From Leptotrichia buccalis C-1013-b (GTDB lineage: Bacteria; Fusobacteriota; Fusobacteriia; Fusobacteriales; Leptotrichiaceae), in contig NC_013192.1 in assembly GCF_000023905.1 (NCBI RefSeq), positions 2,232,001 to 2,296,000 on the forward strand: a DNA stretch of 64,000 nt, read 5' to 3'. Position numbers and translations under genes: made by a program. Positions 1 through 8,735 of the stretch are shown piece by piece. The notes below the pieces were generated by a model, which was not told the DNA's origin, searched no databases, and saw only the letters and a list, made by a program, of their open reading frames with translations. How positions within the stretch are numbered: position 1 is the first letter of the stretch; each line of letters begins with the position of its first letter.

Positions 1-2
1 AG

Positions 3-1316
3 CTAGATTTAGAGCTTGGAATTGATGTAAATGATTACTTTAGCGAGATAGAAGAAAATCCAATGGCTTCGGCTTCAATAGGGCAAGTATTCAGAGCAAA
101 ATTAAAGACAGGAGAAAAAGTTGTTATAAAAATACAGCGGGAAAATATACGCCCTGTTGTCGAAGCTGATTTGGGCATTATGAAAAATCTTGCAAAAACT
201 CTTGAAAAATATTATGATGTTTTAAAAAGAATGAGTATTAGCGAGATTGTAGAAAGTTTTGAAAAAATGTTAAATGAAGAGCTTTCGTTAAATAATGAGC
301 TAAATAATATGCTTCGTTTTGCAAACAACTTTAAGAATGATAGTAGAATTCACGTTCCAGTTGTGTATAAGACACTTTCTAATGATCGTATTCTTACTAT
401 GGAAATGATAGAAGGATTTAAAATTACAGATGCTGAAAATATTATAAAAATTGGAATAGAAACAAAAAAAGTTGCGAGAACAGGGCTTGACTTATATTTG
501 ACACAATTTTTAAAACATGGATTTTTTCATGCTGATCCGCATCCTGGCAATATCTTTATAAAGGAAAATGGACAAATTGTGTTTATTGATTTTGGAGCGA
601 TGGGAAGGCTTTATCCGAACGAGCGGGAACTTTTAATCAATTTGATTATTTACTCGCTTAAAAAAGATGTGAAAAAAATGATTGAAACAATACGGGAACT
701 GGCTGTAAAATTTGAAGTGGCAGATGAAAAAAAATTTGAAAGAGAGCTGTACGGTCTAATTGAGCTGGTAGATGAAAATTCATTGGAAAATATAGATGTA
801 GTTACTATTTTTGAAAAGGCAAGAAAAATATTCAGTAATAATCAGATTCTGCTTTCGGAAGATATTTACCTATTAGTAAAGGGTATTGGGCAAATTGAAG
901 GAATAGGAAGACATCTAGATCCGACTTTAAATATAACAAAAGTTATGCGACCATATATGAATAAAATTACCAAAGAAAGAATGAATCCAATTAATATTTT
1001 TAAAAAAGGTATTTCTAAAATTGAAACTTTTTCAGACAATTGGCTAACTTTGCCTACAGATATGAAAATTCTCTTAGAAAAAATTCAGAATAATGAATTA
1101 AAGCATAAACATGAAATAATTGGTTTTGATAAATTTCAAAAGGCTTTTGAGCGATTGATTCTGGCAATCATTATTTCATCACTATTTGTTGGTTCATCAA
1201 TATTGGCTTTAGCAAATATTCCACCAAAAATCTTTGGAATTTCAGGACTGGGACTATTAGGATTTTTTATTTCAGGTATTATGGGGATAAATTTATTTTT
1301 GAAAAGTAAAAAATAA
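3..1316 (+). CDS. UbiB/AarF (ABC1) family kinase-like protein, 5' truncated
   Basis: The reading frame is open from the left edge, so the N-terminus lies outside the window; the ATG at 63 is internal. The visible part carries the family hallmarks in order: the alanine-rich loop MASASIGQVFRA that replaces the kinase P-loop, the lysine-bearing VIKIQR strand, the catalytic-loop ADPHPGNI, and the metal-binding IDFGAMG. The last ~50 residues form two hydrophobic segments (LILAIIISSLFVG and GLGLLGFFISGIMGI), a membrane anchor typical of bacterial UbiB homologues. In ubiquinone makers the family supports quinone biosynthesis. This organism is probably an anaerobe without ubiquinone, so the substrate is unknown; lipid or membrane homeostasis is only a guess. 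The family assignment is secure. Confidence 0.9.
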   Translation, partial: LDLELGIDVNDYFSEIEENPMASASIGQVFRAKLKTGEKVVIKIQRENIRPVVEADLGIMKNLAKTLEKYYDVLKRMSISEIVESFEKMLNEELSLNNELNNMLRFANNFKNDSRIHVPVVYKTLSNDRILTMEMIEGFKITDAENIIKIGIETKKVARTGLDLYLTQFLKHGFFHADPHPGNIFIKENGQIVFIDFGAMGRLYPNERELLINLIIYSLKKDVKKMIETIRELAVKFEVADEKKFERELYGLIELVDENSLENIDVVTIFEKARKIFSNNQILLSEDIYLLVKGIGQIEGIGRHLDPTLNITKVMRPYMNKITKERMNPINIFKKGISKIETFSDNWLTLPTDMKILLEKIQNNELKHKHEIIGFDKFQKAFERLILAIIISSLFVGSSILALANIPPKIFGISGLGLLGFFISGIMGINLFLKSKK

Positions 1317-1417
1317 GTAGCAACAAAATAAAATCTATTTTTTCAGAGCATATAATAAATTATTTGAAAAGTTAAATTTTGATAACAATTATATAAAAAT
1401 TGAAAGGAATGATAGTT

Positions 1418-2090
1418 ATGGAAAATAATGTGTTACTTGCAACATTTAAAAATCAGCTAAGTGCATTTGAGACACTAGCGGATATAAAGGCTAAATATGT
1501 TGGGAAAAATTATGTGATTACTCAGGCAGCTGTTGTAAAAAAGGAAAATGATAAACTGACCTTTAAAGACGGATTTGAAGTCGCTTCAAACGGGAAAATA
1601 GGATTTCTGAATGGTGGTTTTACTAGGCAGCTTTATTGGAATTATCGGTGGTCCATTAGGAATTGTTTTTGGTGGAGCTATTGGAGCTTTGCTAGGTGGA
1701 AGACATGGAGATAAGGAAGATGAAAAAGTGGTGAGTATCTTTGAAGATGTTTCAAAACATCTTGTAAATGACCATTATGGACTGATTTTGCTTGTGGGAG
1801 AATCAGATGTTTCAGAACTGGACAACTTTTTGAATAAATATGAATCGGAAACTATTTTAAGAAAAGATGCTGCCGTTGTAAGAAAAGATTTGGAGCTAGC
1901 TGAAGAATATGAAAGAAAACTGAAAACCGATATTGAATATAAGGAATTAAAAGAAAAATTTGAAAATGGATCAGAAAAATTAAAAGATGATTTTGCCAAT
2001 TTTTCAGAAAAAGTAAAAGCAAATACAGAGTCATTTACAGAAGATTTGACAAAATTTGTATTGGATTTGAAAAATAGATTTAAAAAATAA
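1418..2090 (+). pseudogene. DUF1269-like membrane protein, frameshifted
   Basis: The ATG at 1418 is preceded by AAAGGA with 9-bp spacing. Frame 1 encodes about 65 sensible residues (MENNVLLATFKNQLSAFE...) and then runs into nonsense. From about 1611 the next frame continues the protein with a glycine-rich hydrophobic hairpin (GSFIGIIGGPLGIVFGG) followed by a long charged, coiled-coil-prone tail ending at 2090. The two halves look like one DUF1269-type protein (N-terminal alpha/beta region, Gly-zipper membrane hairpin, C-terminal region). They are separated by a +1 frame change in the stretch 1600-1625. It could be a real inactivation or a single-base sequencing error, since no other damage is visible. 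Function is unknown; the glycine-zipper suggests membrane insertion. Confidence 0.7.
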
Positions 2091-2118
2091 GATATTGCAG
2101 AAATAATTTAATGGAAAG

Positions 2119-2168
2119 ACCTTTAAGAAATGTATTCTTTTGAAATACGTATTTTAAAGGTTTTTTAT
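2119..2168 (+). terminator. Rho-independent terminator after the DUF1269-like gene
   Basis: ACCTTTAA (2119-2126) pairs with TTAAAGGT (2154-2161), with partly complementary inner arms, and a T-rich run follows directly. Confidence 0.7.
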
Positions 2169-2209
2169 TTGGAAAATATCAGTTTTTTTGAGTTAATAGA
2201 TTGTATAAT

Positions 2210-2703
2210 AATACTATTTCCCGTTTAAAAAGCGAAAATTATATTTTATACTAACCCCCATTTAAATAACGAATTTATTACAATCTTTGCCAACAAAGGA
2301 TAAAAATCAAAATAATTAAAATATAATTTTTTTGTTTTAACAAACCGACGAAGCTTTTATTTGTTCAACTACGACTGTTTGACGACTATAAGGAGGAGTT
2401 CCGGAGTTGGGCAAATAAAAGTCGTAGTCTAGCCATAGGTATTGCTTAGCAATCTTGCCATAATTTTAATTATCAGAATAAACCTTTAATGCAAGATAAG
2501 GATTTGCGACAATGAGCAATCCTGCGAAAAAAAAGAAAAAACGAATAAAAATAGTAAAAAACTGATATTAAATAAAATAATCCAATACTAAATCCCATTA
2601 TAAAATAGAAACTATGTTAAGGACCAAAAGTTTTAATTCCTTACTAAATAGTATGTAATTCAAAATTTATTAAACATTCGCTATTTAAACGGAGAATAGT
2701 ATT
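2210..2703. repeat. Region bounded by imperfect terminal inverted repeats
   Basis: 2210-2237 and 2677-2703 are imperfect inverted repeats about 27 bp long (left core CCCGTTTAAAAAGCGAA, right core TTCGCTATTTAAACGG). A second, related pair of ends is offset to the right (about 2247-2275 and 2862-2886, with the right copy ending in CGGGGTTTAGTAT). All four are versions of one terminal motif, roughly ATACTAnnnCCCRTTTAAA. The crossing arrangement suggests several insertions of related small elements into one another. No intact coding sequence is visible between 2100 and 2905. Confidence 0.6.
2246..2640 (+). repeat. Structured intergenic repeat family, copy 1
   Basis: This stretch recurs at 57208-57612, at 55930-56241 in shorter form, and as a diverged version at 30022-30370. 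Shared landmarks are the start ACTAAACCCCATTTAAATAAC (variant here), a long hairpin whose arms contain CTTTTATTTG (from about 2354) and CAAATAAAAG (from about 2410), the box CTAGCCATAGGT, a small hairpin ATTGCttaGCAAT, and a second hairpin GGATTTGC...GCAATCCT. The 3' part continues into the same bases that precede the IS630-type remnant at 57.6 kb, so this may be a deletion derivative of an IS630-family element. Confidence 0.75.
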
Positions 2704-2804
2704 AAGTATTCGTATAAGGGATTTTTATTCAGATTTTGAAAAACTGATTATTATTAATAAATGTTTTTCATAATTTTATATTTTTTCTTTTTATTTGATA
2801 TAAT

Positions 2805-2832
2805 CAAGGGAAATCAGTTGCCATTTCCCTTG
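2805..2832 (+). repeat. Perfect 10-bp hairpin with CAG(T)TGCC loop
   Basis: CAAGGGAAAT (2805-2814) pairs perfectly with ATTTCCCTTG (2823-2832) around the 8-base loop CAGTTGCC, and is followed by GCAACCCTGGCTCGTCTAAG. Hairpins at 14136-14163 and 14446-14475 have other stem sequences but a similar loop or flank. There is no T-run, so it is not a standard terminator. Confidence 0.7.
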
Positions 2833-2905
2833 CAACCCTGGCTCGTCTAAGAATTTATTCTCATTTTTAAACGGGGTTTAGTATGAAAAATATATCCTTT
2901 ATACA

Positions 2906-4423
2906 TTATTTCATTTCTTCCAAAATTTTTCTCACAATTTCCCTGTCATCAAAATGCGTCTTTTCAGTTCCAATTATCTGATAAGTTTCATGCCCTTTTC
3001 CTGCGATTAACAAACTGTCGTCTTTTTCTAGCATTTTTATACCATATTTTATTGCTCTTTCCCTGTCGGAAATAATTAAATACTTGTCAAATGGATATTT
3101 TTCATCAATTAACCCTTTTTCTATATCTGCTAAAATATTTACGGGATTTTCTGTACGCGGGTTATCTGATGTTAGAATAATATAATCACTGAATTTTGCA
3201 GCCGCTTTTGCCATTTTTGGGCGTTTTTCGTGATCTCTGTCTCCACCTGCACCAAATATTGTTATTACTCGCTTATCTGTAATCTGCTTTAAAGTTTTTC
3301 CAATATTTAAAAGTCCGTCATCTGTATGGGCAAAATCTACTACAATTCTTGCTTCCAACTCATTTTTTATTGTTTCAAATCTACCAGGCACTACAGGCAT
3401 TTCCTTTAATTTTTCTACAATAACGCTCATTTCAATTCCAAGTGATAATGCAGAAGCAACGCATCCTAATACATTATATAAGTTATATTCTCCAATTAAA
3501 TTTATCTCAAACTTATATTCACCATCCGAATTTTTTAAATTATGTTTATTTTTTTCTAAATAATTTTCTAAATTTATTTTTATTTTCATGCCATTATTTG
3601 TGTAATTTAAAATATCGCCCCAAATATCAGCATTTTCATTTCTCACACTTATTGAAATATAGTTATTATCTTTTTTTTCAGAATAAATTTTTGCTCCATA
3701 TTCATCATCAATATTAATTACACCTACACCCTGACTGTTATTATTTCTCAACATTGAAAACATTTTTTTCTTGGCATTAAAATAATTCTCCATCGTTTTG
3801 TGAAAATCAAGATGATCCTGAGTTAAATTTGTAAATATGGCAGAATCAAACTGCAGCATATCCACACGACCAATTTCCAAAGCATGCGAGCTAACTTCCA
3901 TTATAAAGTAATCTGCACCTTTTTTTACACTTTTGTCAATTAATTTTATTAGTTCCAGTGATTCAGGAGTTGTATTTACTGTCTGGAATTCTTCATCTAA
4001 AATACGATTTCCAGTTGTGCCTATTCTAGCCGTTTTTTCCAAGATATTTTCTAAAATAAAACTTGAAGTAGTTTTTCCGTTTGTTCCTGTAATTCCAACA
4101 ATTTTTATCTTATTTTGCGGATAATCATAATAATTGGAAGCAATTATTCCCAATTTTTTTCGTATATCTTCCACTAAAACGAAAGTTATCTCAGTAGTAT
4201 TTGTATATTGCTTCACATCCACTTCTTTTTCACAAATAATCATTTTTGCTCCGTTGTCAACTGCATTTTGAATAAAATTATGCCCGTCCACAGCACTTCC
4301 CGTCATCGCCACAAATACAAAATCCTTCTCAATTTTTCGTGAATCATACTCAATACCTCTTATTTCAAATTTTTTCCCATCTTTAAGCACTTTGTACTCT
4401 GTATCTTTAAATATTTTATACAT
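2906..4423 (-). CDS. murE: UDP-N-acetylmuramyl-tripeptide synthetase (MurE)
   Basis: Cytoplasmic Mur ligase that adds the third amino acid to UDP-MurNAc-L-Ala-D-Glu during peptidoglycan synthesis. The order of motifs is standard: N-terminal UDP-binding domain with VFVAMTGSAVDGH, the ATP loop GITGTNGKTT (about residues 111-120), central EVSSHAL and FTNLTQDHLDFH, and C-terminal FGAGGDRDHEKRP and TSDNPRTENP. The DNPR motif (about residues 420-423) is the signature associated with diaminopimelate-type acceptors; some fusobacteria use the related amino acid lanthionine. A GTG nine bases upstream is an alternative start, but the ATG at 4423 is better spaced from AGGAAGAGAG. It stands alone, convergent with the repeat block and divergent from the tRNA operon. 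Confidence 0.96.
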   Translation of the reverse strand: MYKIFKDTEYKVLKDGKKFEIRGIEYDSRKIEKDFVFVAMTGSAVDGHNFIQNAVDNGAKMIICEKEVDVKQYTNTTEITFVLVEDIRKKLGIIASNYYDYPQNKIKIVGITGTNGKTTSSFILENILEKTARIGTTGNRILDEEFQTVNTTPESLELIKLIDKSVKKGADYFIMEVSSHALEIGRVDMLQFDSAIFTNLTQDHLDFHKTMENYFNAKKKMFSMLRNNNSQGVGVINIDDEYGAKIYSEKKDNNYISISVRNENADIWGDILNYTNNGMKIKINLENYLEKNKHNLKNSDGEYKFEINLIGEYNLYNVLGCVASALSLGIEMSVIVEKLKEMPVVPGRFETIKNELEARIVVDFAHTDDGLLNIGKTLKQITDKRVITIFGAGGDRDHEKRPKMAKAAAKFSDYIILTSDNPRTENPVNILADIEKGLIDEKYPFDKYLIISDRERAIKYGIKMLEKDDSLLIAGKGHETYQIIGTEKTHFDDREIVRKILEEMK

Positions 4424-4523
4424 TTTGCACACTCTCTTCCTTTTCTAAAAATCCTAGAATTCTTAAATTTATTTTATAATATATTTTATCACTTTAGCAC
4501 AAAAAAATCTAGAAAAAAAGTTG

Positions 4524-4552
4524 TTGACAAATTTAGAAAAATACTATATAAT
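4524..4552 (+). promoter_or_regulatory. Consensus promoter of the Leu-fMet-Met tRNA operon
   Basis: TTGACA (4524-4529), a 17-bp spacer and TATAAT (4547-4552), a perfect sigma-70-type match, lie 32 bp before the first tRNA. Confidence 0.9.
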
Positions 4553-4584
4553 GTTATTTGTAAGTTTACTTTTAAGTAAGTTAA

Positions 4585-4672
4585 GCCTTGGTGGCGAAAT
4601 CGGTAGACGCACAGGACTTAAAATCCTGTGGGAATTTATCCCGTGCCGGTTCAAGTCCGGCCCGAGGCACCA
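4585..4672 (+). tRNA. tRNA-Leu (anticodon TAA)
   Basis: Acceptor GCCTTGG pairs with CCGAGGC (one G-U). The anticodon loop CTTAAAA gives TAA. A long variable arm (class II) is present, as expected for Leu, and the T-loop is GTTCAAGTC. CCA is encoded. Confidence 0.97.
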
Positions 4673-4691
4673 CTTAAAAATATTCTATTGT

Positions 4692-4768
<77 letters not shown>

Positions 4769-4771
4769 AAT

Positions 4772-4848
4772 GCCTAGATAGCTCAGTTGGCTAGAGCATA
4801 CGGTTCATACCCGTAGGGTCGGAAGTTCGAATCTTCTTCTAGGCACCA
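4772..4848 (+). tRNA. tRNA-Met (anticodon CAT), elongator
   Basis: Acceptor GCCTAGA pairs with TCTAGGC, and the anticodon loop TTCATAC gives CAT. It has normal 1-72 pairing, unlike the initiator just upstream. A CAT anticodon could also belong to lysidine-modified tRNA-Ile2; elongator Met is preferred but not proven. Confidence 0.85.
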
Positions 4849-4864
4849 CCATATTAATTAAGTT

Positions 4865-4894
4865 ATACTTGCGATTATTGTAGGTATTTTTTTT
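4865..4894 (+). terminator. Terminator of the first tRNA operon
   Basis: ATACTTGC (4865-4872) pairs with GTAGGTAT (4880-4887) using G-U pairs, and runs into a long T tract. Confidence 0.8.
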
Positions 4895-4938
4895 TATAAA
4901 TAATATTTTTAATAAAAAATTTTAGAGAGGAGCAATTT

Positions 4939-5226
4939 ATGATTCATATATTAGCAGGTTTTAAAGTAAAAAATGATAAATTGTCTGATTTTATCAAACT
5001 TTGTAATGAACTTATAGAAGAAAGCCGTAAGGAAGAAGGATGTGTTTCCTATCATTTGCAGCAAAATACAGAAAGAGAAAATTATTTGGTATTTGTTGAA
5101 GAATGGAAGTCTAACGAAGCTATTGAAAAGCATAATTCAAGCGAGCATTTTACTAGAATTGTACCATTATTAGTAGAAATGTGTGAAGATGCTCCAGTTA
5201 TTCAGACATTTGACAGATTAGTTTAA
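4939..5226 (+). CDS. Putative quinol monooxygenase/ABM-domain protein
   Basis: A 95-residue single-domain protein of the antibiotic-biosynthesis-monooxygenase (ABM, YgiN-like) fold. Diagnostic features are the N-terminal strand MIHILAGFKV, the helix ending EESRKEEGCVSYHL, the strand NYLVFVEEWKS, and the helix EAIEKHNSSEHFTRIV. Members form ferredoxin-like dimers with roles in quinone redox or detoxification; the substrate here cannot be read from the sequence. AGAGAGGAGC precedes the ATG. The gene follows the tRNA terminator and is followed by its own terminator, so it is probably monocistronic. Confidence 0.85.
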   Translation: MIHILAGFKVKNDKLSDFIKLCNELIEESRKEEGCVSYHLQQNTERENYLVFVEEWKSNEAIEKHNSSEHFTRIVPLLVEMCEDAPVIQTFDRLV

Positions 5227-5236
5227 AAATTATTGA

Positions 5237-5269
5237 AATGTAGTTAGTTTATTGACTGCATTTTTTTTG
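5237..5269 (+). terminator. Terminator of the ABM-domain gene
   Basis: AATGTAGT (5237-5244) pairs with ACTGCATT (5255-5262, one G-U) and is followed by eight T. Confidence 0.85.
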
Positions 5270-5296
5270 TTTTATAATAATGCACTTTAAAATCGA

Positions 5297-5506
5297 ACTT
5301 GAAAGTTATGACTTTTTTACTCAAATCCGAACATTATTTGATTTTATTGGTTTAATATTAAAGAAATTCGAGCATACAATGAAAAACACTTGACTAATAA
5401 TAGTTTTAAATTATAAAATATATAATAAAATAAAACTTAAAAACTTATGGCTATTTTACTCAAATCTTTTACTTAATTTATTTTGATATTAAAGGAATTG
5501 AGTGAA
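5297..5506 (+). repeat. Two degenerate direct repeats in a gene-free gap
   Basis: About 5297-5376 and 5435-5506 align imperfectly; the shared cores are TTTTACTCAAATC and ATATTAAAG-AATT-GAG. No ORF is evident in the 306-bp gap. A weaker relative (CCTATTTTACCTAAAACTTTT) lies near 54524. The origin is unclear. Confidence 0.45.
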
Positions 5507-5532
5507 ATACCAAATTTTAGAAGAGGAAAAAT

Positions 5533-6576
5533 ATGAAAATATTAATAATAAGATTTAGTTCATTTGGGGATGTAGTGCTTACAACTCCAGTGATAAGGGC
5601 AATTAAGGAGAAGTATCCAGAGGCTGTAATAGATTTTATAGTTTATAATACTTTTTCTGAGGCAATTTCCTTGAATCCTGAAATTAGAAATTTGGTAATT
5701 TTTGATAAAAAGAAAAGCAAGGATAGAAATTATATAAAAGATACGATAAATAAGCTGAAAATAGAGAATTATGACTATGTTATTGATTTACATTCCAAAT
5801 TTCTCTCCAGAATTATTGGAAAAAGCCTTGAAAACAAGAATACTCAGTATTACCGATATAAAAAGAGAAAATGGTGGAAAACTATACTTGTAAAAGCGAA
5901 ACTTATTACGTATAATGCAGATTGTACGATTGTTGAGAGTTATTTTACGGCATTGAAAAAACTGGGAATAAGTTTTTCTGATAAAAATATAAAAAATGGT
6001 CTTGGGGATAATCTGGAATTTTATATTGATAAAAAAATGGAAAAAAAATTTGTACAAAAATATGATTTGAAAGATGGGAGTTATTTTGTGCTAGCTCCTG
6101 GAGCCTCTAAATTTACGAAAAAGTGGCCTTATTATAATGAACTGGCAAAAAAAATTCTCGAAAATGAAAGTAAATTTGTAAAAAATCATGAAAAATTAAG
6201 AATTTTTGTGATTGGTGGAAAAGAAGATGCAAATGTTGTAAAAGCTGATGAAGACGGACGAGTGATTGATTTGTGCGGGAAAATTTCTTTTAAGGAAAGT
6301 GGAATATTATTAAAATATTCAAAAATAGCTGTTGTAAATGATTCAGGCCCTTTCCATATAGCTAGAGCCGTAAAAGCGAAAACTTTTGTATTTTTTGGTC
6401 CAACTGATCCAAAATTATTTTCTTTTGAAAAAAGTACATTTTTGCTAAATAATCCAAACTGTCCGCCACATTCACTTTATGGAGATGACAAATTTCCTAA
6501 GAAATATGTAGATTGTATGATGGGAATTTTGGTAGAAACTGTATTTGACAAAATTGTCGAGGAATATGACAATTAA
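5533..6576 (+). CDS. Glycosyltransferase family 9 (ADP-heptose:LPS heptosyltransferase-like)
   Basis: A 347-residue GT-B glycosyltransferase of family GT9, which adds heptose or similar sugars to the LPS inner core on the cytoplasmic face of the inner membrane. The N-terminus MKILIIRFSSFGDVVLTTP is the classic GT9 start, with the GD loop and the TTP motif. The donor-site region includes VLAPGASKFTKKWP around residue 190, and the C-terminal half has VVNDSGPFHIARAVKAK followed by FFGPTDP. It lies 47 bp before tsaD and may be cotranscribed with it. Waa-type numbering (waaF or waaC) cannot be decided without neighbouring core genes. Confidence 0.9.
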   Translation: MKILIIRFSSFGDVVLTTPVIRAIKEKYPEAVIDFIVYNTFSEAISLNPEIRNLVIFDKKKSKDRNYIKDTINKLKIENYDYVIDLHSKFLSRIIGKSLENKNTQYYRYKKRKWWKTILVKAKLITYNADCTIVESYFTALKKLGISFSDKNIKNGLGDNLEFYIDKKMEKKFVQKYDLKDGSYFVLAPGASKFTKKWPYYNELAKKILENESKFVKNHEKLRIFVIGGKEDANVVKADEDGRVIDLCGKISFKESGILLKYSKIAVVNDSGPFHIARAVKAKTFVFFGPTDPKLFSFEKSTFLLNNPNCPPHSLYGDDKFPKKYVDCMMGILVETVFDKIVEEYDN

Positions 6577-6623
6577 AAATTGAAGAAAAAAATGAAAAAC
6601 GAAAATAAGAAAGAGAGAAAACC

Positions 6624-7643
6624 ATGAAAATACTTGCATTTGAAACATCCTGTGATGAAACTTCCGTTGCAGTTGTAGAAGACGGTAAAAAGATTTTAAG
6701 CAATATTATTTCCACTCAGATTGATATTCATAAGGAATTTGGAGGGGTAGTTCCTGAAATTGCCTCACGGCATCACATTGAGAATATTTTACCAGTATTT
6801 ACTGAAGCTCTGGAAAAAGCAAACTGTGAATTAAGCGATATTGACTACATCGCTGTAACAAATACTCCCGGGCTTATCGGCTCTCTGCTTGTAGGCTTGA
6901 TGTTCGCAAAATCCTTGAGTTATGCCAACAACATTCCACTACTTCCAGTAAATCACATTAACGGACATATTTTTTCAAGTTTTATTGATAACGATGTAAA
7001 ATTACCTGCAATATCACTAGTTGTATCAGGTGGACATACAAACTTGTATTATATTTACGAAGAAAATGGAAAAATAATTACTGATTTACTCGGTGAAACA
7101 TTGGATGATGCCGTTGGAGAAACTTATGACAAAATTGCAAGAATATTGGGATTAGACTATCCAGGAGGACCGCATATAGATAAATTGTCAATAAATGGAG
7201 AAGATATTTTAAAAATAAAAAAACCAAAAGTTGACGGCTACAACTTCAGTTTTAGTGGAATAAAGACTTTTATAACTAATTATGTAAATAACCAAAAGAT
7301 GAAGGGTAATGCTATTTCAAAAGAAGATATTGCAAAATCTCTTCAGGAAATTATTGTAAATGTTTTGTATGATAAAATATTGATGGCTGTAAAGGAAAAA
7401 GATGTGAAAACTATACTCGTTGCAGGTGGGGTTTCTGCCAACAAAAGGCTTCGTGAGAAATTTTCAGAATTTACAAATATTAAAACTGACAAAAACGAAC
7501 AAATCGCAGTTCATTTTCCCAAAATGGAATATTGTACTGATAATGCGGCTATGATAGGAGTTGCGGCTTATTATGACTTGAAGAATAATTCTCAAGTTGA
7601 GCTGGGAAAACAGTATGATGTGGATGCGATTTCTACTAAGTAA
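6624..7643 (+). CDS. tsaD: tRNA N6-threonylcarbamoyltransferase TsaD
   Basis: Kae1/TsaD protein that, with TsaB and TsaE, transfers threonylcarbamoyl to A37 of ANN-decoding tRNAs. The N-terminal FETSCDETS and PEIASRHHIENI motifs, the iron-binding pair H111 and H115 in VNHINGHIFS, the nucleotide motif SLVVSGGHTNL, GETLDDAVGETYDK, and the C-terminal VAGGVSANKRLR and TDNAAMIG are all present. At 339 residues it is full length. GAGAGAAAACC precedes the ATG. tsaB and tsaE are not in the window. Confidence 0.97.
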   Translation: MKILAFETSCDETSVAVVEDGKKILSNIISTQIDIHKEFGGVVPEIASRHHIENILPVFTEALEKANCELSDIDYIAVTNTPGLIGSLLVGLMFAKSLSYANNIPLLPVNHINGHIFSSFIDNDVKLPAISLVVSGGHTNLYYIYEENGKIITDLLGETLDDAVGETYDKIARILGLDYPGGPHIDKLSINGEDILKIKKPKVDGYNFSFSGIKTFITNYVNNQKMKGNAISKEDIAKSLQEIIVNVLYDKILMAVKEKDVKTILVAGGVSANKRLREKFSEFTNIKTDKNEQIAVHFPKMEYCTDNAAMIGVAAYYDLKNNSQVELGKQYDVDAISTK

Positions 7644-7670
7644 AATTAATTTGTATTATTTTAACATAAA

Positions 7671-7731
7671 CTTAAACTCTTTTTTCAAGACTAAATTATA
7701 AATTTCATTATTTCTGAAACTAGAGTTTAAG
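7671..7731. terminator. Long inverted repeat between convergent genes
   Basis: CTTAAACTCT (7671-7680) and AGAGTTTAAG (7722-7731) are perfectly complementary, with inner arms TTTCAAGA and TCTGAAA. Placement between tsaD and a minus-strand gene suggests a transcription end, although the T-run lies inside the loop and not after the stem. Confidence 0.45.
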
Positions 7732-7887
7732 CAACTTTTTAGTTAAATTTTTAATTTTGTTTCCATTGTTTTCCTTTCTATTTTTTGAAATAAATCAAAA
7801 AAATAACCACTTCTATAGTACAACTAAACTATAATGTCAACTATTCTATTCACATTATTTATTATGCTCATTTACTCAAAGCCATAA

Positions 7888-8712
7888 TTAAATATTCTTC
7901 GCTCTTTCCAAAAATAACTCTTGTAATTTCACAGCTTCCCCGTCTTCCGTATTTGCTCCTACATATTCAAAATCTTTTGGTAGCAGTTTTCTTAGTCTGT
8001 CGATGGAATTCCCCATTGCATAACCTTTTCCAACCATTGTAAGCATTTCAAAGTCATTTTCTCCATCTCCAAAAGCTACTGCATCCTTTAATTCCAAGCC
8101 TTCCCTTTCTAGCAGAAATTTTGCCGCTGCCCCTTTGTTTGCACCTTTTGCCATAATTTCCATGCAATAATCGCTGACAAAAATGACATTTACATCGTCT
8201 GTTATTTTCAAGATAGCTTTTTCCAAGTTGGTAAGCTGTTCATGGTCTCCAATGTAAAATATTTTTAATATATCCAAGTTTTCTAATTCATCTTTTGGAA
8301 CTTCCTTAAAGTCAACTTTTACATCTCTCGAAATCCTATCATACACTTTTTGAGCGGTTCCCTTTGTAATAATCCAGTCATTTCCTGAAAAGATGTTTAG
8401 ATGTGAACCTTCAGCAATGTTTTCGTAATCAAGTCCCAATATTGCTTTTTCCGCTTTGCTTGATAATCCCTTTTCATAAATCATATTTCCGTCTGCGTCA
8501 AAAATTCTTGCCCCATTTGCTGCTATAATCGGAATTTTCACTTCAAGCTGTTCAGTTACATATCCAATTTGATCATAACTTCTGCCTGAAGCAATATAGA
8601 ACTTTATTCCATTTTTTATTATTTTTTTTATTACATTTTTAGTAAATTTAGTAACGTGATGCCCTCTGCTTAGCAAAGTTCCATCCAAGTCACTAATAAC
8701 CGCTTTATACAT
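7888..8712 (-). CDS. Cof-type HAD-IIB hydrolase (1)
   Basis: Phosphatase of the Cof/YidA branch of the HAD superfamily, acting on small phosphorylated metabolites such as sugar phosphates or FMN in the cytoplasm. Motif I is AVISDLDGTLL near the N-terminus, motif II is YIASGRS, and the C-terminal motifs are KGAAAKFLL (lysine) and VAFGDGENDFEML. The ATG at 8712 is chosen because AGAAGGAAA lies just upstream; a longer reading from 8733 would translate the ribosome site. It is the more diverged of three paralogs in this 3-kb stretch and sits 23 bp downstream of the next one, probably in one operon. The substrate is unknown. Confidence 0.9.
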   Translation of the reverse strand: MYKAVISDLDGTLLSRGHHVTKFTKNVIKKIIKNGIKFYIASGRSYDQIGYVTEQLEVKIPIIAANGARIFDADGNMIYEKGLSSKAEKAILGLDYENIAEGSHLNIFSGNDWIITKGTAQKVYDRISRDVKVDFKEVPKDELENLDILKIFYIGDHEQLTNLEKAILKITDDVNVIFVSDYCMEIMAKGANKGAAAKFLLEREGLELKDAVAFGDGENDFEMLTMVGKGYAMGNSIDRLRKLLPKDFEYVGANTEDGEAVKLQELFLERAKNI

Positions 8713-8735
8713 AAGTTTTCCTTCTTTCTTCAATC

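Noticed and set aside
2246-2640. Retron or group II intron RNA as explanation of the structured repeat
   Set aside because: No reverse transcriptase is found near any of the four copies, and the ends look like DNA-transposon terminal repeats with TA borders. A MITE is the better reading.
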